This document shows positions 15,777 through 25,333 of a stretch of DNA of 37,062 nucleotides, in pieces (within the stretch, counting starts at the first letter, position 1; every line of letters begins with the position of its first letter). The DNA comes from Pseudomonadota bacterium (GTDB lineage: Bacteria; Pseudomonadota; Gammaproteobacteria; Burkholderiales; Rhodocyclaceae): positions 1-37,062 of the forward strand of contig JAKOZI010000111.1 in NCBI GenBank assembly GCA_029780075.1. Reading direction: 5' to 3'. The notes beneath the pieces are model-generated. The model worked only from the letters and a program-made list of their open reading frames with translations, made no database searches and was not told where the DNA came from. The position numbers were made by a program, and so were the translations under genes.

Positions 15777-17147
15777 GTGCCTTCTCTTCCACCCTCCTCG
15801 TCGCCATCGCCGCGTGCCCGGCGCGTGCGCAAACCCATCCTGGCCGGCAACGGCGCGACGCCGCTTGTCGCTGCTGGCACACGTTCGACGCTGGCGCCGG
15901 ATTCACTCGCCGAAAGCCTGTTGCGGGCCGCGCACGTGATCGCCGCGGTACGTTCTGGACGCAGTCTGACGGTTGCTCTGCGTGCTCTCGACCCGGCCGA
16001 GCCCGCCACCCGCGCAGCGGCACAGGAGATAGCCTACGGCAGCCTGCGCCGCTACGGCTGTGGCGAGTTCATTCTCCGGCGCCTACTCGAGCGGACCTTG
16101 CCGCATGCCGAGACGGAGGCCCTGTTGCTGGCGACGCTCTACCGTCTGTATACGCGGCCCGACGCCGCCTACATGGTGGTCGATCAGGCAGTATCGGCGG
16201 CCGGAGAACTGGTGGGAGGTGCTTTTCGCGGGTTGGTCAACGCTGTACTGCGTAACTACCTGCGCCAGCGCGAGGCCTTGCTAACCGCCATGGCCGACGA
16301 CCAGGAGGCGACGTTCCAGCACCCCGCCTGGTGGCTTGCGCGTTTGCGGCGGACCTATCCCGATTGTTGGCCAGAACTGGTCGACATTGGCAATAGCCTG
16401 CCCCCAATGACCCTGCGCGTTAATCGGCGTCGCGTCACCCTGAACGATTACGTTGAAACCCTGCGACGTGCCGGCTTGCCTTGCCGTGAGTTGGGCGGCA
16501 CCGCGCTGATGCTTGACAGGCCGGTTGCGGTTGACGCCTTGCCAGGTTTTGTTGATGGACTGATCTCGATCCAGGATGACGGTGCCCAACGTGCCGCGGA
16601 ACTCCTCCAGCCGATGGCTGGTGAGCGTGTCCTCGACGCCTGCTGCGCGCCGGGGGGAAAGACCGGTCATCTGCTGGAGTTGGCAGACATTGAACTGCTG
16701 GCTCTCGACATCGACGGCGACCGCACCCGACGCGTGCAGGACAACCTGCGGCGGCTCGGTCTGGTCGCCAGCGTGCGGGTGGCCGATTGCACGGCTCCGG
16801 AACAGTGGTGGGATGGGCAGCCTTTCGACGCGATTCTCGCTGACGTACCCTGTACCGCTTCCGGTGTGGTCCGCCGCCATCCGGATATCAAGTATTTGCG
16901 ACGGGAAAGCGATGTCAGAAGCTTCGCTCGACTGCAGAGCGCGTTGCTCGACAAACTCTGGCCGTTGTTGAGGCCGGGTGGCCGGCTACTGTATGCGACC
17001 TGTTCGGTGTTCCCGGAAGAAAACGGCGCGCAGATCGACGCCTTTCTCGTTCGCCAACCGGGAGCCCTGCGGCTCGCCGAAGAAAGACTTCTGCCTCGGG
17101 AAGAACATGACGGATTCTTTTATGCGTTGTTACGGAAAGCTCTTTAG
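15777..17147 (+). CDS. rsmB: 16S rRNA m5C967 methyltransferase
   Basis: A 456-residue enzyme that methylates C967 of 16S rRNA. An N-terminal NusB-like RNA-binding domain (about 45-170, with EIAYGSLRRYG and GLVNAVLRNYL) precedes the SAM-dependent methyltransferase domain. Motif I is LDACCAPGGKT (286-296). The two catalytic cysteines are Cys359 in DVPCTASG and Cys409 in YATCSVFPEEN. I chose the GTG at 15777. The same frame is open further upstream to 15624, but that part overlaps the likely nuclease leader and is unlike RsmB. Its end overlaps the DUF4390 gene. Confidence 0.92.
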   Translation: MPSLPPSSSPSPRARRVRKPILAGNGATPLVAAGTRSTLAPDSLAESLLRAAHVIAAVRSGRSLTVALRALDPAEPATRAAAQEIAYGSLRRYGCGEFILRRLLERTLPHAETEALLLATLYRLYTRPDAAYMVVDQAVSAAGELVGGAFRGLVNAVLRNYLRQREALLTAMADDQEATFQHPAWWLARLRRTYPDCWPELVDIGNSLPPMTLRVNRRRVTLNDYVETLRRAGLPCRELGGTALMLDRPVAVDALPGFVDGLISIQDDGAQRAAELLQPMAGERVLDACCAPGGKTGHLLELADIELLALDIDGDRTRRVQDNLRRLGLVASVRVADCTAPEQWWDGQPFDAILADVPCTASGVVRRHPDIKYLRRESDVRSFARLQSALLDKLWPLLRPGGRLLYATCSVFPEENGAQIDAFLVRQPGALRLAEERLLPREEHDGFFYALLRKAL

Positions 17148-17736
17148 CACGCTGTTGTCCGGCCTGATGCTGCTCGCCTCGTTTGCGGGGCAAGCGGCCG
17201 ACATCAGTGTCCGCAACCCGAATCTGTCGGTCGCCGAAGATGGCTACACGCTGGCAGCCGACTTCAACATCAATCTCAACTCCCGTCTCGACGAGGCCAT
17301 CGCCAAGGGGATAACCCTGTATTTCGTCGTCGATTTCGAGCTGACGCGCTCCCGCTGGTACTGGCTCGACGAGCAGGTGGTCAGTCGCAGCCAGACATTC
17401 CAGCTTTCATACCACGCCCTCACCCGGCAGTACCGCCTGTCCAGCGGTGCCCTGCACCAGAGCTTTCCCTCGCTCGACGATGCCCAGCGCATCCTGTCGC
17501 GGCTGCGCAACTGGCTGGTGCTCGACAAGGGAACCGTCCGAGCCGATCAACCGTACTTTGCTGCCGTGCGCATGCGCCTCGACCTGAGCCAGATGCCCAA
17601 AACCTTCCAGGTAAACGCACTGGCCAACCGGGACTGGAACCTCTCCTCGGAGTGGGCGCGCTGGAACTTCACGCCCACCGAGACCTCCGCGCCTGCTGGG
17701 GGGCCGCTGTCGTCGGGCGCCGTCGACGCCAGATGA
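17107..17736 (+). CDS. DUF4390 exported protein
   Basis: A 209-residue protein with a Sec signal peptide (CYGKLFSTLLSGLMLLASFAGQAA). The single domain has the pattern of DUF4390 (NPNLSVAEDGYTLAADFNINLN, LYFVVDFELTRSRWYWLDEQV, LSYHALTRQYRLSSG). The function is unknown. It is repeatedly found between rsmB and an NtrY-like kinase in betaproteobacteria, which suggests a periplasmic partner of that kinase; this is inference. The ATG at 17107 has GGGAAG just upstream and overlaps the end of rsmB by 41 bases; ATG 17122 is the alternative. Its stop overlaps the kinase start (ATGA). Confidence 0.85.
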   Translation: MTDSFMRCYGKLFSTLLSGLMLLASFAGQAADISVRNPNLSVAEDGYTLAADFNINLNSRLDEAIAKGITLYFVVDFELTRSRWYWLDEQVVSRSQTFQLSYHALTRQYRLSSGALHQSFPSLDDAQRILSRLRNWLVLDKGTVRADQPYFAAVRMRLDLSQMPKTFQVNALANRDWNLSSEWARWNFTPTETSAPAGGPLSSGAVDAR

Positions 17737-19886
17737 AGAGTCTGATCGTCGCCGCCGCCTCGTTGGGCGGCATCCTGCTATTCCTGCTGGCTTCGGCCAG
17801 CGCCAACACCGCGCTATTTGCCCGCCACTATCCGTGGCTGCTGGCGCTGAACGCGATTGTGGCGTTGTCGCTGCTGGCACTGATCGCCTGGCAACTGCTG
17901 GCCCTCTGGCGAGAACACCGGGCTCAGGTCTTCGGCTCACGCCTCAAGCTGCGCCTGATGTTGATGTTCGGCCTGATGGCGGTGCTGCCCGGCGTGCTGA
18001 TCTACGCCGTGTCGGTACAGTTCGTGACCAAGAGCATTGAAACCTGGTTCGACGTGCGCGTCGAGAAGGCCCTCGAAGCGGGCCTGAATCTCGGTCGCAG
18101 CGCTCTCGATTCATTGCTTGAAGACCTGGCGGTCAAAGGGCAGGCCATGGCCCTTGAGCTTGGAGAACGTTCTGAAGCGCAGCGGCGCCTCGAACTTGGT
18201 CGCCTCCGCGAGCAGAATGGCGTGCAATCGGTCGCCTTGTTCTCTACCGCTGGCGAGCTGTTGGCCACGGCGACCGGCGAACTGCATACCTTGTTGCCGC
18301 TGCAGCCGGCCGCCGACCAGTTGCGCCGGGCGCGCACCGAGCGCCGCTACGCAGTCATCGAAAGCAATGGCGAGAAGGATCTCACCTTGCGTGTGCTGGT
18401 GGCGGTCTCGCCGCCCGGCCTTGGCGTCGAAACCCGCATCCTGCAACTCACCGAGCCGGTGCCGACCAGCCTGGCACTCAACGCGGACAGCGTACAGACG
18501 GTATACGCCGATTATCAGGAACTCTCGCTGGGCCGCGAGGGCCTCACCCGCATCTACGCGATGACGCTGACCCTGACTGTACTGCTGGCCCTGTTCACGG
18601 CCATCGCGCTGGCTTTCGTACTGGCACGTCGCCTGTCGGCACCGCTGTCGATCCTCGCCGAGGGGACCCAGGCGGTGGCCGCCGGCGATTACACGCCCCG
18701 GCAGGCCGTCTATAGCCGCGATGAGTTGGGCGTCCTGACCCGATCGTTCAAGCAGATGACCAGCCAGCTCGACGAGGCGCGACGGGACAACGAGCGCCAT
18801 CGTGCCGAGCTCGAAGCCGCGCGCGCCTACCTCGAATCGATCCTGGCCAACCTTTCTGCAGGGGTACTGGTTTTCGACCATCGCTTCGTCCTGCGTACGG
18901 TCAACGAAGGTGCGCTGACTATCCTGTCGGACGATTTTGCTGCTCTGCTTGGCGAAGCGGCTGAAGCCTGGCCGCGGCAGCAAGTGATTGGCCAGGCCAT
19001 CCTTGATGCCTTTGCCGAGGAGGAACGCACCGAATGGCAGGAACAGATCGAGCTTGAACATCCCGGCGGACTGCCGCAAATTCTGCTGCTGCGCGGCACA
19101 CAGTTGCCGGCTGGCTCGCATGGCGGGTATGTGGTCGTGTTTGACGACGTGACCCGGCTCATTGCCGCCCAGCGCAGTGCCGCCTGGGGAGAAGTGGCGC
19201 GGCGGCTCGCACACGAGATCAAGAATCCGCTGACGCCCATCCAGTTGTCTGCCGAGCGCCTGCAGATGAAACTCGCCGACCACCTGAGCGGCGTCGACGC
19301 GGAGGTGCTCGCGCGCTCCACGCAGACGATCATTACTCAGGTGCAGGCGATGAAGCGCATGGTCAATGATTTCAGTGACTACGCGCGCCTGCCTGCTCCC
19401 GAACTGGCAGCCGTTGACCTCAACGCACTGGTGCTCGAAGTGCTCGGCCTCTATGAGACCTCGCGGGCGACGATCGAGACCAAACTCGCGCCGCGGCTAC
19501 CGCCGGTCTGGGGAGATACCACGCAGTTGCGGCAAATCATCCACAATCTGCTGCGCAACGCCGAAGACGCTCAGGAAGCTCTGGATGCACCGTTCATTGC
19601 GATCAGCACGCGACGCGCAGAAGGCATGGCCGAGATGGTTGTCCGCGATCAGGGGCCTGGATTTCCGCCCGAAATCATTGCCCGGGTTTTCGAGCCCTAC
19701 GTCACCACCAAGGCGCGCGGCACCGGTCTGGGCCTGGCGATCGTCAAGAAGATCGTCGACGAACATCATGGCCGCGTCAGGATCAACAACCGTCAGCCGG
19801 CCGGCGCCGAAGTCAGCATCCTGTTGCCGCTGGCCTCCCTGCCCACCCGCAAGCGGCGCTCAAGCACACTACCTTCCGAGACCTGA
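17733..19886 (+). CDS. NtrY-like membrane sensor histidine kinase
   Basis: A 717-residue sensor kinase. Three transmembrane helices near the N-terminus (about 5-23, 36-58, 76-97) and one at about 277-298 flank a non-cytoplasmic sensing region. A HAMP domain (299-350), a PAS-like domain (about 365-475), the dimerisation domain with phospho-acceptor His494 (RRLAHEIKNPLTPIQLSAER) and an ATPase domain follow. The ATPase shows an N box at HNLLRNAEDAQ, DQGPGFPPE and GTGLGLAIVKK. This is NtrY architecture. Targets and signal are unknown; NtrYX systems are linked to nitrogen, redox or envelope control in different species. The start overlaps the DUF4390 stop, and the response regulator begins two bases after its stop. 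Confidence 0.92.
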   Translation: MKSLIVAAASLGGILLFLLASASANTALFARHYPWLLALNAIVALSLLALIAWQLLALWREHRAQVFGSRLKLRLMLMFGLMAVLPGVLIYAVSVQFVTKSIETWFDVRVEKALEAGLNLGRSALDSLLEDLAVKGQAMALELGERSEAQRRLELGRLREQNGVQSVALFSTAGELLATATGELHTLLPLQPAADQLRRARTERRYAVIESNGEKDLTLRVLVAVSPPGLGVETRILQLTEPVPTSLALNADSVQTVYADYQELSLGREGLTRIYAMTLTLTVLLALFTAIALAFVLARRLSAPLSILAEGTQAVAAGDYTPRQAVYSRDELGVLTRSFKQMTSQLDEARRDNERHRAELEAARAYLESILANLSAGVLVFDHRFVLRTVNEGALTILSDDFAALLGEAAEAWPRQQVIGQAILDAFAEEERTEWQEQIELEHPGGLPQILLLRGTQLPAGSHGGYVVVFDDVTRLIAAQRSAAWGEVARRLAHEIKNPLTPIQLSAERLQMKLADHLSGVDAEVLARSTQTIITQVQAMKRMVNDFSDYARLPAPELAAVDLNALVLEVLGLYETSRATIETKLAPRLPPVWGDTTQLRQIIHNLLRNAEDAQEALDAPFIAISTRRAEGMAEMVVRDQGPGFPPEIIARVFEPYVTTKARGTGLGLAIVKKIVDEHHGRVRINNRQPAGAEVSILLPLASLPTRKRRSSTLPSET

Positions 19887-19888
19887 CC

Positions 19889-21151
19889 ATGGCGCAAGTA
19901 CTGATCGTCGATGACGAAATGGGAATCCGCGAACTCCTCTCCGAGATTCTGGCCGACGAGGGTCACTCGGTGTGGCTGGCCGAAAACGCTGCGGCGGCCC
20001 GCAAGCTGCGCGCCGAAAAGCGGCCCGATCTGGTTTTGCTGGACATCTGGATGCCGGATACCGACGGTATTTCGTTGCTCAAGGAGTGGTCCGCGAGCGG
20101 CCTTTTGACCATGCCGGTGGTGATGATGTCCGGACACGGAACGATCGATTCGGCGGTGGAAGCGACCCGCATCGGTGCCACCGATTTTCTCGAAAAGCCG
20201 ATTGCCCTGCAAAAGCTGTTGCTCACGGTCAAGAAAGCGCTCAAGCACGAAACCGTGCTGCAGAAGAAGCCACTGACGCTCGACGCCTTCGCCCGCTCGC
20301 CCCTGCTCAAGGACCTCAAGCGGCGCCTTGAGCAGGCCGCGGCAAAGACATCGGTGCTGCTCCTCAAGAGTGCTTCGGGCAGCATTGCCGAGATCTGCGC
20401 GCGTACGCTGCAGACGCATCGGACGCCCTGGCTGGATCTGTCCGCTTCGAGTGCGCCGTTGACCCAGGAAATGCTGCAGAACGCCAGCGGCGGCATCGTC
20501 TTCATCTCCGACCTGGCGCAGCTCGGAAAACTGCAACAGATGAATCTCGTCTTTGCGCTCGAACGACTGGAGAGACACAATCTGCAGCTCGTCGCCGCCT
20601 CGACGCGCCCATTGGCGGGTCTCGTCGAGGCGGGTTGGGATGCGCTGCTGGTCAGCCGCCTTGGCGAAGTGTGGGTGGCACTTCCGCAGATTTCCGGACA
20701 CTCCGACGACGTTCCGGAAATCGCCTCGATGTTGCTGGCCCATCTCGCCGAGCGCGGCGAGGTGCCGCTCCGGCATTTTTCCAGCGGCGCACAGAACTCG
20801 CTGCGTCTCCACCGCTGGCAGGGTGAATGGGCGGAGTTGCTGACCACGGTGAAAAACCTCGCGCTTTCGGCGCTCGAGGAAGAGATCAGCGCCGAGGATG
20901 TGGCGCGCATCCTGCAGACCGAGGTCACGCAGATCGGGATGCCTTTGCCATTGCCGGCGATGTTCTTCGACCAGCCCCTGCGAGAGGCCCGAGAAGCGTT
21001 CGAGCGGATGTATTTCGAATACCATCTGACCGGCGAACGCGGTAGTATGACGCGCTTGGCGGAGAGGACGGGGCTGGAGCGGACCCACCTTTACCGCAAG
21101 TTGAAGCAGCTCGGCCTGAACATCGGTCGGCGCGGCGACGAACGTGACTAA
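19889..21151 (+). CDS. NtrX-like response regulator with degenerate AAA+ domain
   Basis: A 420-residue partner of the upstream NtrY-like kinase. The receiver domain (1-120) is intact: Asp8/Asp9, phospho-acceptor Asp52 in VLLDIWMPDTDG, Ser81 and Lys103. The middle domain (about 135-345) keeps the outline of a sigma-54-type AAA+ module but lacks its key residues. The Walker A position reads VLLLKSASGSIAEI without the GxGK signature, no GAFTGA loop is present, and the Walker B-like strand reads GGIVFISDLAQL. A Fis-type helix-turn-helix closes the protein (SMTRLAERTGLERTHLYRKL). It should therefore bind DNA in a phosphorylation-dependent way but not remodel sigma-54 polymerase. Confidence 0.88.
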   Translation: MAQVLIVDDEMGIRELLSEILADEGHSVWLAENAAAARKLRAEKRPDLVLLDIWMPDTDGISLLKEWSASGLLTMPVVMMSGHGTIDSAVEATRIGATDFLEKPIALQKLLLTVKKALKHETVLQKKPLTLDAFARSPLLKDLKRRLEQAAAKTSVLLLKSASGSIAEICARTLQTHRTPWLDLSASSAPLTQEMLQNASGGIVFISDLAQLGKLQQMNLVFALERLERHNLQLVAASTRPLAGLVEAGWDALLVSRLGEVWVALPQISGHSDDVPEIASMLLAHLAERGEVPLRHFSSGAQNSLRLHRWQGEWAELLTTVKNLALSALEEEISAEDVARILQTEVTQIGMPLPLPAMFFDQPLREAREAFERMYFEYHLTGERGSMTRLAERTGLERTHLYRKLKQLGLNIGRRGDERD

Positions 21152-21187
21152 GGTCCGGCCACCAGGCTTTCAGGGAGATCAAGAAAA

Positions 21188-22618
21188 ATGCGTATCGTCA
21201 TTCTGGGCGCTGGTCAGGTCGGGGCCAGCGTCGCGGAGAGCCTCGCCTCGGACAACACCGTCATCACGGTGGGCGACAACGACCATGAGCGCCTGGCGCA
21301 TCTGCAGGATCGCCTCGATCTGCAGACGGTGGTCGGCAATGCCGCCTATCCTTCGGTTCTGGCCAGCGCCGGCCTGGACGACGCCGACTTGCTGATTGCC
21401 GTGACCCAGAGCGATCAAACCAATCTCGTCGCCTGCAAGGTCGCCCACAGCGTTTTCAATGTGCCCGCACGCATCGCGCGCTTGCGCGCGCGCGATTTCC
21501 TGGACAGTGAAAAACTGCTGTCGACAGCGAATTTCGCGGTGGATTACGCCTTGTGCCCGGAACAGGTCATCACCGAGTACATCGCGCGCCTGGTCGATTT
21601 CCCGGAAGCCCTGCAGGTGCTGAGCTTTGGCGGCGGACGTCTGGCGCTGGTCGCCGTTCGCGCCTACGAAGGCGGGTTGCTGGTCGGCAACGAAATCAAG
21701 CAAATGCGCACGCACTTGCCACCCGAGGTCGACGGCCGGATTGCCGCGATCTATCGCCGCGACGGGGCGATCATGCCCAGTGGCGAGACGGTGATCGAAG
21801 ACGGTGACGAGGTCTTCCTGCTCGCGGCCGAGGAGCATATCCGCACCGTGATGCGCGAGTTGCGCCGCTCGGTCGAGCCGGTACGGCGGGTGATGATCGC
21901 CGGTGGTGGCAATATCGGCCTGCGCGTGGCGCAGGCTCTGGAGAGCAGGTGCGAGGTCAAGACCATCGAGGTCGACCGGCGGCGTGCCGAATTCGTGGCC
22001 ACTACCCTGAAGTCGGTACTGGTACTCTGCGGCGATGCCACCGACGAGGAGTTATTGCAGCAGGAGGCCATCGACGAGATGGACCTCTTCCTGGCGCTGA
22101 CCAACGACGACGAAGACAACATCATGGCCGCGTCGCTGGCCAAGCGGATGGGTTGCAAGCGGGTGGTGGCGTTGATCAACCGCCGTGCCTATGCCGAGCT
22201 GGTTCAGGGCGGCCCGATCGATATCGCGCTGTCACCGGCTCAGGTATCGATCGGTACGCTGCTGACCTACGTTCGGCGCGGTGACGTCGCGCAGGTTCAC
22301 AGCCTGCGCCGGGGTGCTGCCGAGGCGCTCGAGATCGTCGCCCATGGCGATCAGAAGACCTCCAAGGTGGTTGGTCGGCGTGTCGGCGACATCCCGCCGA
22401 TTGCCGGGGCGTTCATCGCGGCGATTGTCCGCGATCTCGACAAGAGCCAGGATCTGGGCTTTCTCGGCCTGGCCAAGAAAAAGCAGGTGGGTCGCGTGTT
22501 GATCGCTCACAAGGGCGTGCTGATCGAGTCCGGCGACCACCTGATCGTCTTCTGTCTCGACAAGAAGGTCGTCAAGCAGGTCGAAAAGCTGTTCGCTGTC
22601 GGCTTCCATTTCTTCTGA
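21188..22618 (+). CDS. trkA: Trk potassium uptake system, NAD-binding subunit TrkA
   Basis: A 476-residue peripheral membrane protein that gates the TrkH potassium channel. It has two RCK modules. The first begins MRIVILGAGQVGASVAESLA, the second VMIAGGGNIGLRVAQALE at about 236, each with a glycine-rich nucleotide-binding loop and a downstream acidic residue. Each is followed by a TrkA-C type domain. Length and layout are the classical proteobacterial TrkA. The ATG at 21188 has AGGGAGAT upstream. trkH begins 12 bases after the stop, so the two are cotranscribed, possibly with the ntrYX pair upstream (36-base gap). Confidence 0.96.
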   Translation: MRIVILGAGQVGASVAESLASDNTVITVGDNDHERLAHLQDRLDLQTVVGNAAYPSVLASAGLDDADLLIAVTQSDQTNLVACKVAHSVFNVPARIARLRARDFLDSEKLLSTANFAVDYALCPEQVITEYIARLVDFPEALQVLSFGGGRLALVAVRAYEGGLLVGNEIKQMRTHLPPEVDGRIAAIYRRDGAIMPSGETVIEDGDEVFLLAAEEHIRTVMRELRRSVEPVRRVMIAGGGNIGLRVAQALESRCEVKTIEVDRRRAEFVATTLKSVLVLCGDATDEELLQQEAIDEMDLFLALTNDDEDNIMAASLAKRMGCKRVVALINRRAYAELVQGGPIDIALSPAQVSIGTLLTYVRRGDVAQVHSLRRGAAEALEIVAHGDQKTSKVVGRRVGDIPPIAGAFIAAIVRDLDKSQDLGFLGLAKKKQVGRVLIAHKGVLIESGDHLIVFCLDKKVVKQVEKLFAVGFHFF

Positions 22619-22630
22619 GAGGGCTGCGCC

Positions 22631-24085
22631 ATGCAACGCTACTACCCGGTAGTGCGGGTCCTCTCGCTGGTGATCCTGATGTTCGGTCTGACGATGCTGG
22701 TTCCCTGGGGTCTGTCCTGGGCGCTGCACGATGGCGCCGAGAGCGCCTTCGACGAGGCCGTTCTGTTGACCGTCGGTACCGGCCTGGGGTTGTGGTACGC
22801 GACCCGCAAGGAAAAGCGCGACCTGACGATTCGCGATGGTTTCCTGATGGTCGCACTGGTGTGGACCGTGCTGCCGGTCTACGCCGGGCTGCCGTTGATC
22901 ATCCATCTGCACGCGAGTTTTACCGATGCCTATTTCGAAGCCGTGTCCGGGTTGACGACCACCGGCGCGACCGTATTCGAGGGCCTGGACGCCCTGCCGG
23001 TGTCGATCAACTTCTGGCGTTGCCAGCTCGTCTGGCTCGGCGGCATGGGCCTGATCGTTCTGGCGGTGGCCATCCTGCCCTTGCTCGGCATTGGCGGCCG
23101 TCAGATGTTCAAGGCCGAAACGCCAGGGCCGATGAAGGACTCGAAAATGACGCCGCGCATGGCCGAAACCGCCAAGGGCCTGTGGGTGGTCTATACACTG
23201 ATCTCGATTGCCTGCGTGCTCGGTTACCGCTGGGCCGGCATGACCTGGTTCGACGCCATCATGCACATGTTCAGTACCATGGGGCTTGGCGGCTTCTCCA
23301 GCCACGATGCGAGCTTTGGCTTCTTCGATTCGCCGGCGATCGAAGCCGTGAGCATCGCCTTCATGTTGATCGCCGGCTGCAATTTTGCGACACACTACGT
23401 CGTTCTATCGCGGCGCTCCTTCCGTCCTTACCGTACTGATCCGGAGGCCGGTGCTTTTCTGCTGGTGAGCGTCGGCAGTGTCATCGCGATTGCCATTTTC
23501 CTTGATGTCCATGGGGTTTACCCGACCTTCTCGGAGGCCTTGCGTTTTTCCGCTTTCAACGTGGTGTCGATTGCCACAACCACCGGTTATGCCAATACCG
23601 ACTATGCCTTGTGGCCGATGTTTGCCCCGCTTTGGATGCTGTTCCTGTCCAGTTTCGCGACCAGCGCCGGGTCGACCGGAGGTGGCATCAAGATGATCCG
23701 CGCGATCGTGCTCTACAAGCAGGTGTACCGGGAGTTGACGCGCGCGATGCACCCGAACGCGGTCCATCCGGTAAAGATCGGGAGCGAACTTCTTTCGTCG
23801 AATATTCTCTTCGCCGTGCTGGCTTTCGGTTTCATGTACATGGTGTGCATCGTGTCGATGACCCTGGCGCTGTCGTTTTCCGGCCTGGAAATCGTCACCG
23901 CCTTTACGGCGGTGGTCGCCAGTATCAACAACACCGGACCAGGCCTCGGGCAGGTCGGGCCGGCGACCAATTTCGGGAGCCTGAGCGATTTCCAGACCTG
24001 GGTGTGTACCTTCGCCATGCTGCTGGGTCGTCTGGAGATCTTTACCCTGCTGGTGGTCTTGACGCCGGCTTTCTGGCGCAAGTAG
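22631..24085 (+). CDS. trkH: Trk potassium uptake system, channel subunit TrkH
   Basis: A 484-residue potassium-translocating membrane protein. It has four pore-loop repeats with the conserved filter glycines, visible as [34 protein letters not shown] and NTGPGLG. The intervening helices make about ten transmembrane segments. [22 protein letters not shown] is the conserved intracellular loop/helix region. The ATG follows GAGAGGG. It works with TrkA encoded just upstream. hemE begins 53 bases later. Confidence 0.95.
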   Translation: MQRYYPVVRVLSLVILMFGLTMLVPWGLSWALHDGAESAFDEAVLLTVGTGLGLWYATRKEKRDLTIRDGFLMVALVWTVLPVYAGLPLIIHLHASFTDAYFEAVSGLTTTGATVFEGLDALPVSINFWRCQLVWLGGMGLIVLAVAILPLLGIGGRQMFKAETPGPMKDSKMTPRMAETAKGLWVVYTLISIACVLGYRWAGMTWFDAIMHMFSTMGLGGFSSHDASFGFFDSPAIEAVSIAFMLIAGCNFATHYVVLSRRSFRPYRTDPEAGAFLLVSVGSVIAIAIFLDVHGVYPTFSEALRFSAFNVVSIATTTGYANTDYALWPMFAPLWMLFLSSFATSAGSTGGGIKMIRAIVLYKQVYRELTRAMHPNAVHPVKIGSELLSSNILFAVLAFGFMYMVCIVSMTLALSFSGLEIVTAFTAVVASINNTGPGLGQVGPATNFGSLSDFQTWVCTFAMLLGRLEIFTLLVVLTPAFWRK

Positions 24086-24138
24086 CGGGGAAAGGCGATA
24101 ATCGACGCTGCCCATTCCCCTCGCCGGTGGAGCCTCTC

Positions 24139-25299
24139 GTGACCCGACCCTGCAATGACAGCTTTCTGCGCGCCCTGCTCAGGGAACCCACCGAATATAC
24201 GCCGGTCTGGCTGATGCGCCAGGCGGGTCGCTATTTGCCCGAGTATTGTGAAACGCGCAGGCGTGCCGGCAGTTTCCTGCAGTTGTGCAAAAACCCGGCG
24301 ATGGCTTGCGAGGTGACGCTGCAGCCCCTCGCGCGCTATGATCTGGACGCGGCGATCCTCTTCTCCGATATCCTGACCGTGCCCGATGCCATGGGGCTCG
24401 GGCTGTACTTCAGTGACGGCGAAGGACCCCGCTTCGAGCGCCCGTTACGCGAGGAGTGGGCAATCCGCGACCTCAGCGCGCCGGACCCGTGGGACCACCT
24501 GCGTTACGTGATGGACGCAGTGAGCGAAATCAGGCGCGCACTCAACAACTCGGTGCCCTTGATCGGTTTTTCCGGCAGTCCTTACACCCTGGCCTGCTAC
24601 ATGGTCGAAGGCGCTTCGAGTACCGACTACCGGTGTATCAAGAGCATGCTCTACAACCGCCCCGACCTGCTGCATCGAATTCTGTCGGTGACCGCCGACG
24701 CCGTGAGCGCCTACCTCAATGCCCAGATCGAGTCGGGAGCGCAGGCGGTCATGATCTTCGATTCCTGGGGAGGGTCGCTTTCGGCGGCGGCGTACCAGGA
24801 GTTCTCGCTGCCCTACCTGCGGCGCATCATCGCCACCCTCATTCGCCAGCGGAACGGCGAACGTGTGCCATCGATCGTGTTTACCAAGGGCGGCGGACTC
24901 TGGCTGGAATCGATAGCCGATATCGGCTGCGACGCCATCGGTGTCGACTGGACGATCGACATCGGCGAAGCACGTCGGCGTGTCGGCCACAAGGTGGCAC
25001 TGCAGGGGAATCTTGATCCGGGCGTGCTGTTTGCCACGCCGGAGACGATCGCTGCGGAGGCCGGAAAAGTGCTGGCCAGCTATGGTGCGGACGGCAGCGG
25101 CCATGTCTTCAACCTGGGTCATGGCATCTCCCAGTTTACGCCACCAGAAAACGTGACGGCGCTGGTCGATGCGGTGCACAGCCGTAGCCGCCTGCTGCGG
25201 AGCGGTACCGACCAGAAATCCCCCCAGGCGCTTGACTTATTCACAGAAACCATGGTGACTTCCGGTCCGCCGAGCGGGTCTTCTGCAAATCCCGGGTAG
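24139..25299 (+). CDS. hemE: uroporphyrinogen III decarboxylase
   Basis: This heme-pathway enzyme decarboxylates the four acetate side chains of uroporphyrinogen III to give coproporphyrinogen III. The product has 386 residues from a GTG start at 24139, chosen for GGTGGAG seven bases upstream and for alignment with HemE N-termini. Motifs are [13 protein letters not shown] (24-36), [17 protein letters not shown] with the catalytic Asp77, [15 protein letters not shown] and [17 protein letters not shown]. The protein continues about 32 residues past the usual end (after [10 protein letters not shown]) with a polar Ser/Gly/Pro tail. A DnaA box lies inside the DNA for that tail. Confidence 0.94.
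   Translation: MTRPCNDSFLRALLREPTEYTPVWLMRQAGRYLPEYCETRRRAGSFLQLCKNPAMACEVTLQPLARYDLDAAILFSDILTVPDAMGLGLYFSDGEGPRFERPLREEWAIRDLSAPDPWDHLRYVMDAVSEIRRALNNSVPLIGFSGSPYTLACYMVEGASSTDYRCIKSMLYNRPDLLHRILSVTADAVSAYLNAQIESGAQAVMIFDSWGGSLSAAAYQEFSLPYLRRIIATLIRQRNGERVPSIVFTKGGGLWLESIADIGCDAIGVDWTIDIGEARRRVGHKVALQGNLDPGVLFATPETIAAEAGKVLASYGADGSGHVFNLGHGISQFTPPENVTALVDAVHSRSRLLRSGTDQKSPQALDLFTETMVTSGPPSGSSANPG
25237..25245 (+). promoter_or_regulatory. DnaA box TTATTCACA
   Basis: TTATTCACA fits the DnaA consensus TTWTNCACA exactly. It lies inside the unusual 3' extension of hemE, 178 bases before a second perfect box. Identification is by sequence only. Confidence 0.5.
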
Positions 25300-25333
25300 A
25301 TTGGCAACTGGCTGATTTGTAAGGAGGTTTAAA

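Noticed and set aside
17900-21088. Long minus-strand open frames opposite the ntrYX genes (for example 18111-19283 and 19793-21088)
   Set aside because: They lie wholly opposite well-supported genes, have no recognisable domains and have the composition expected of GC-rich antisense frames.
21481-21500. GC dinucleotide run in trkA as a possible phase-variable repeat
   Set aside because: It is only about five units long, lies within a conserved RLRARDFL segment and leaves the frame intact.
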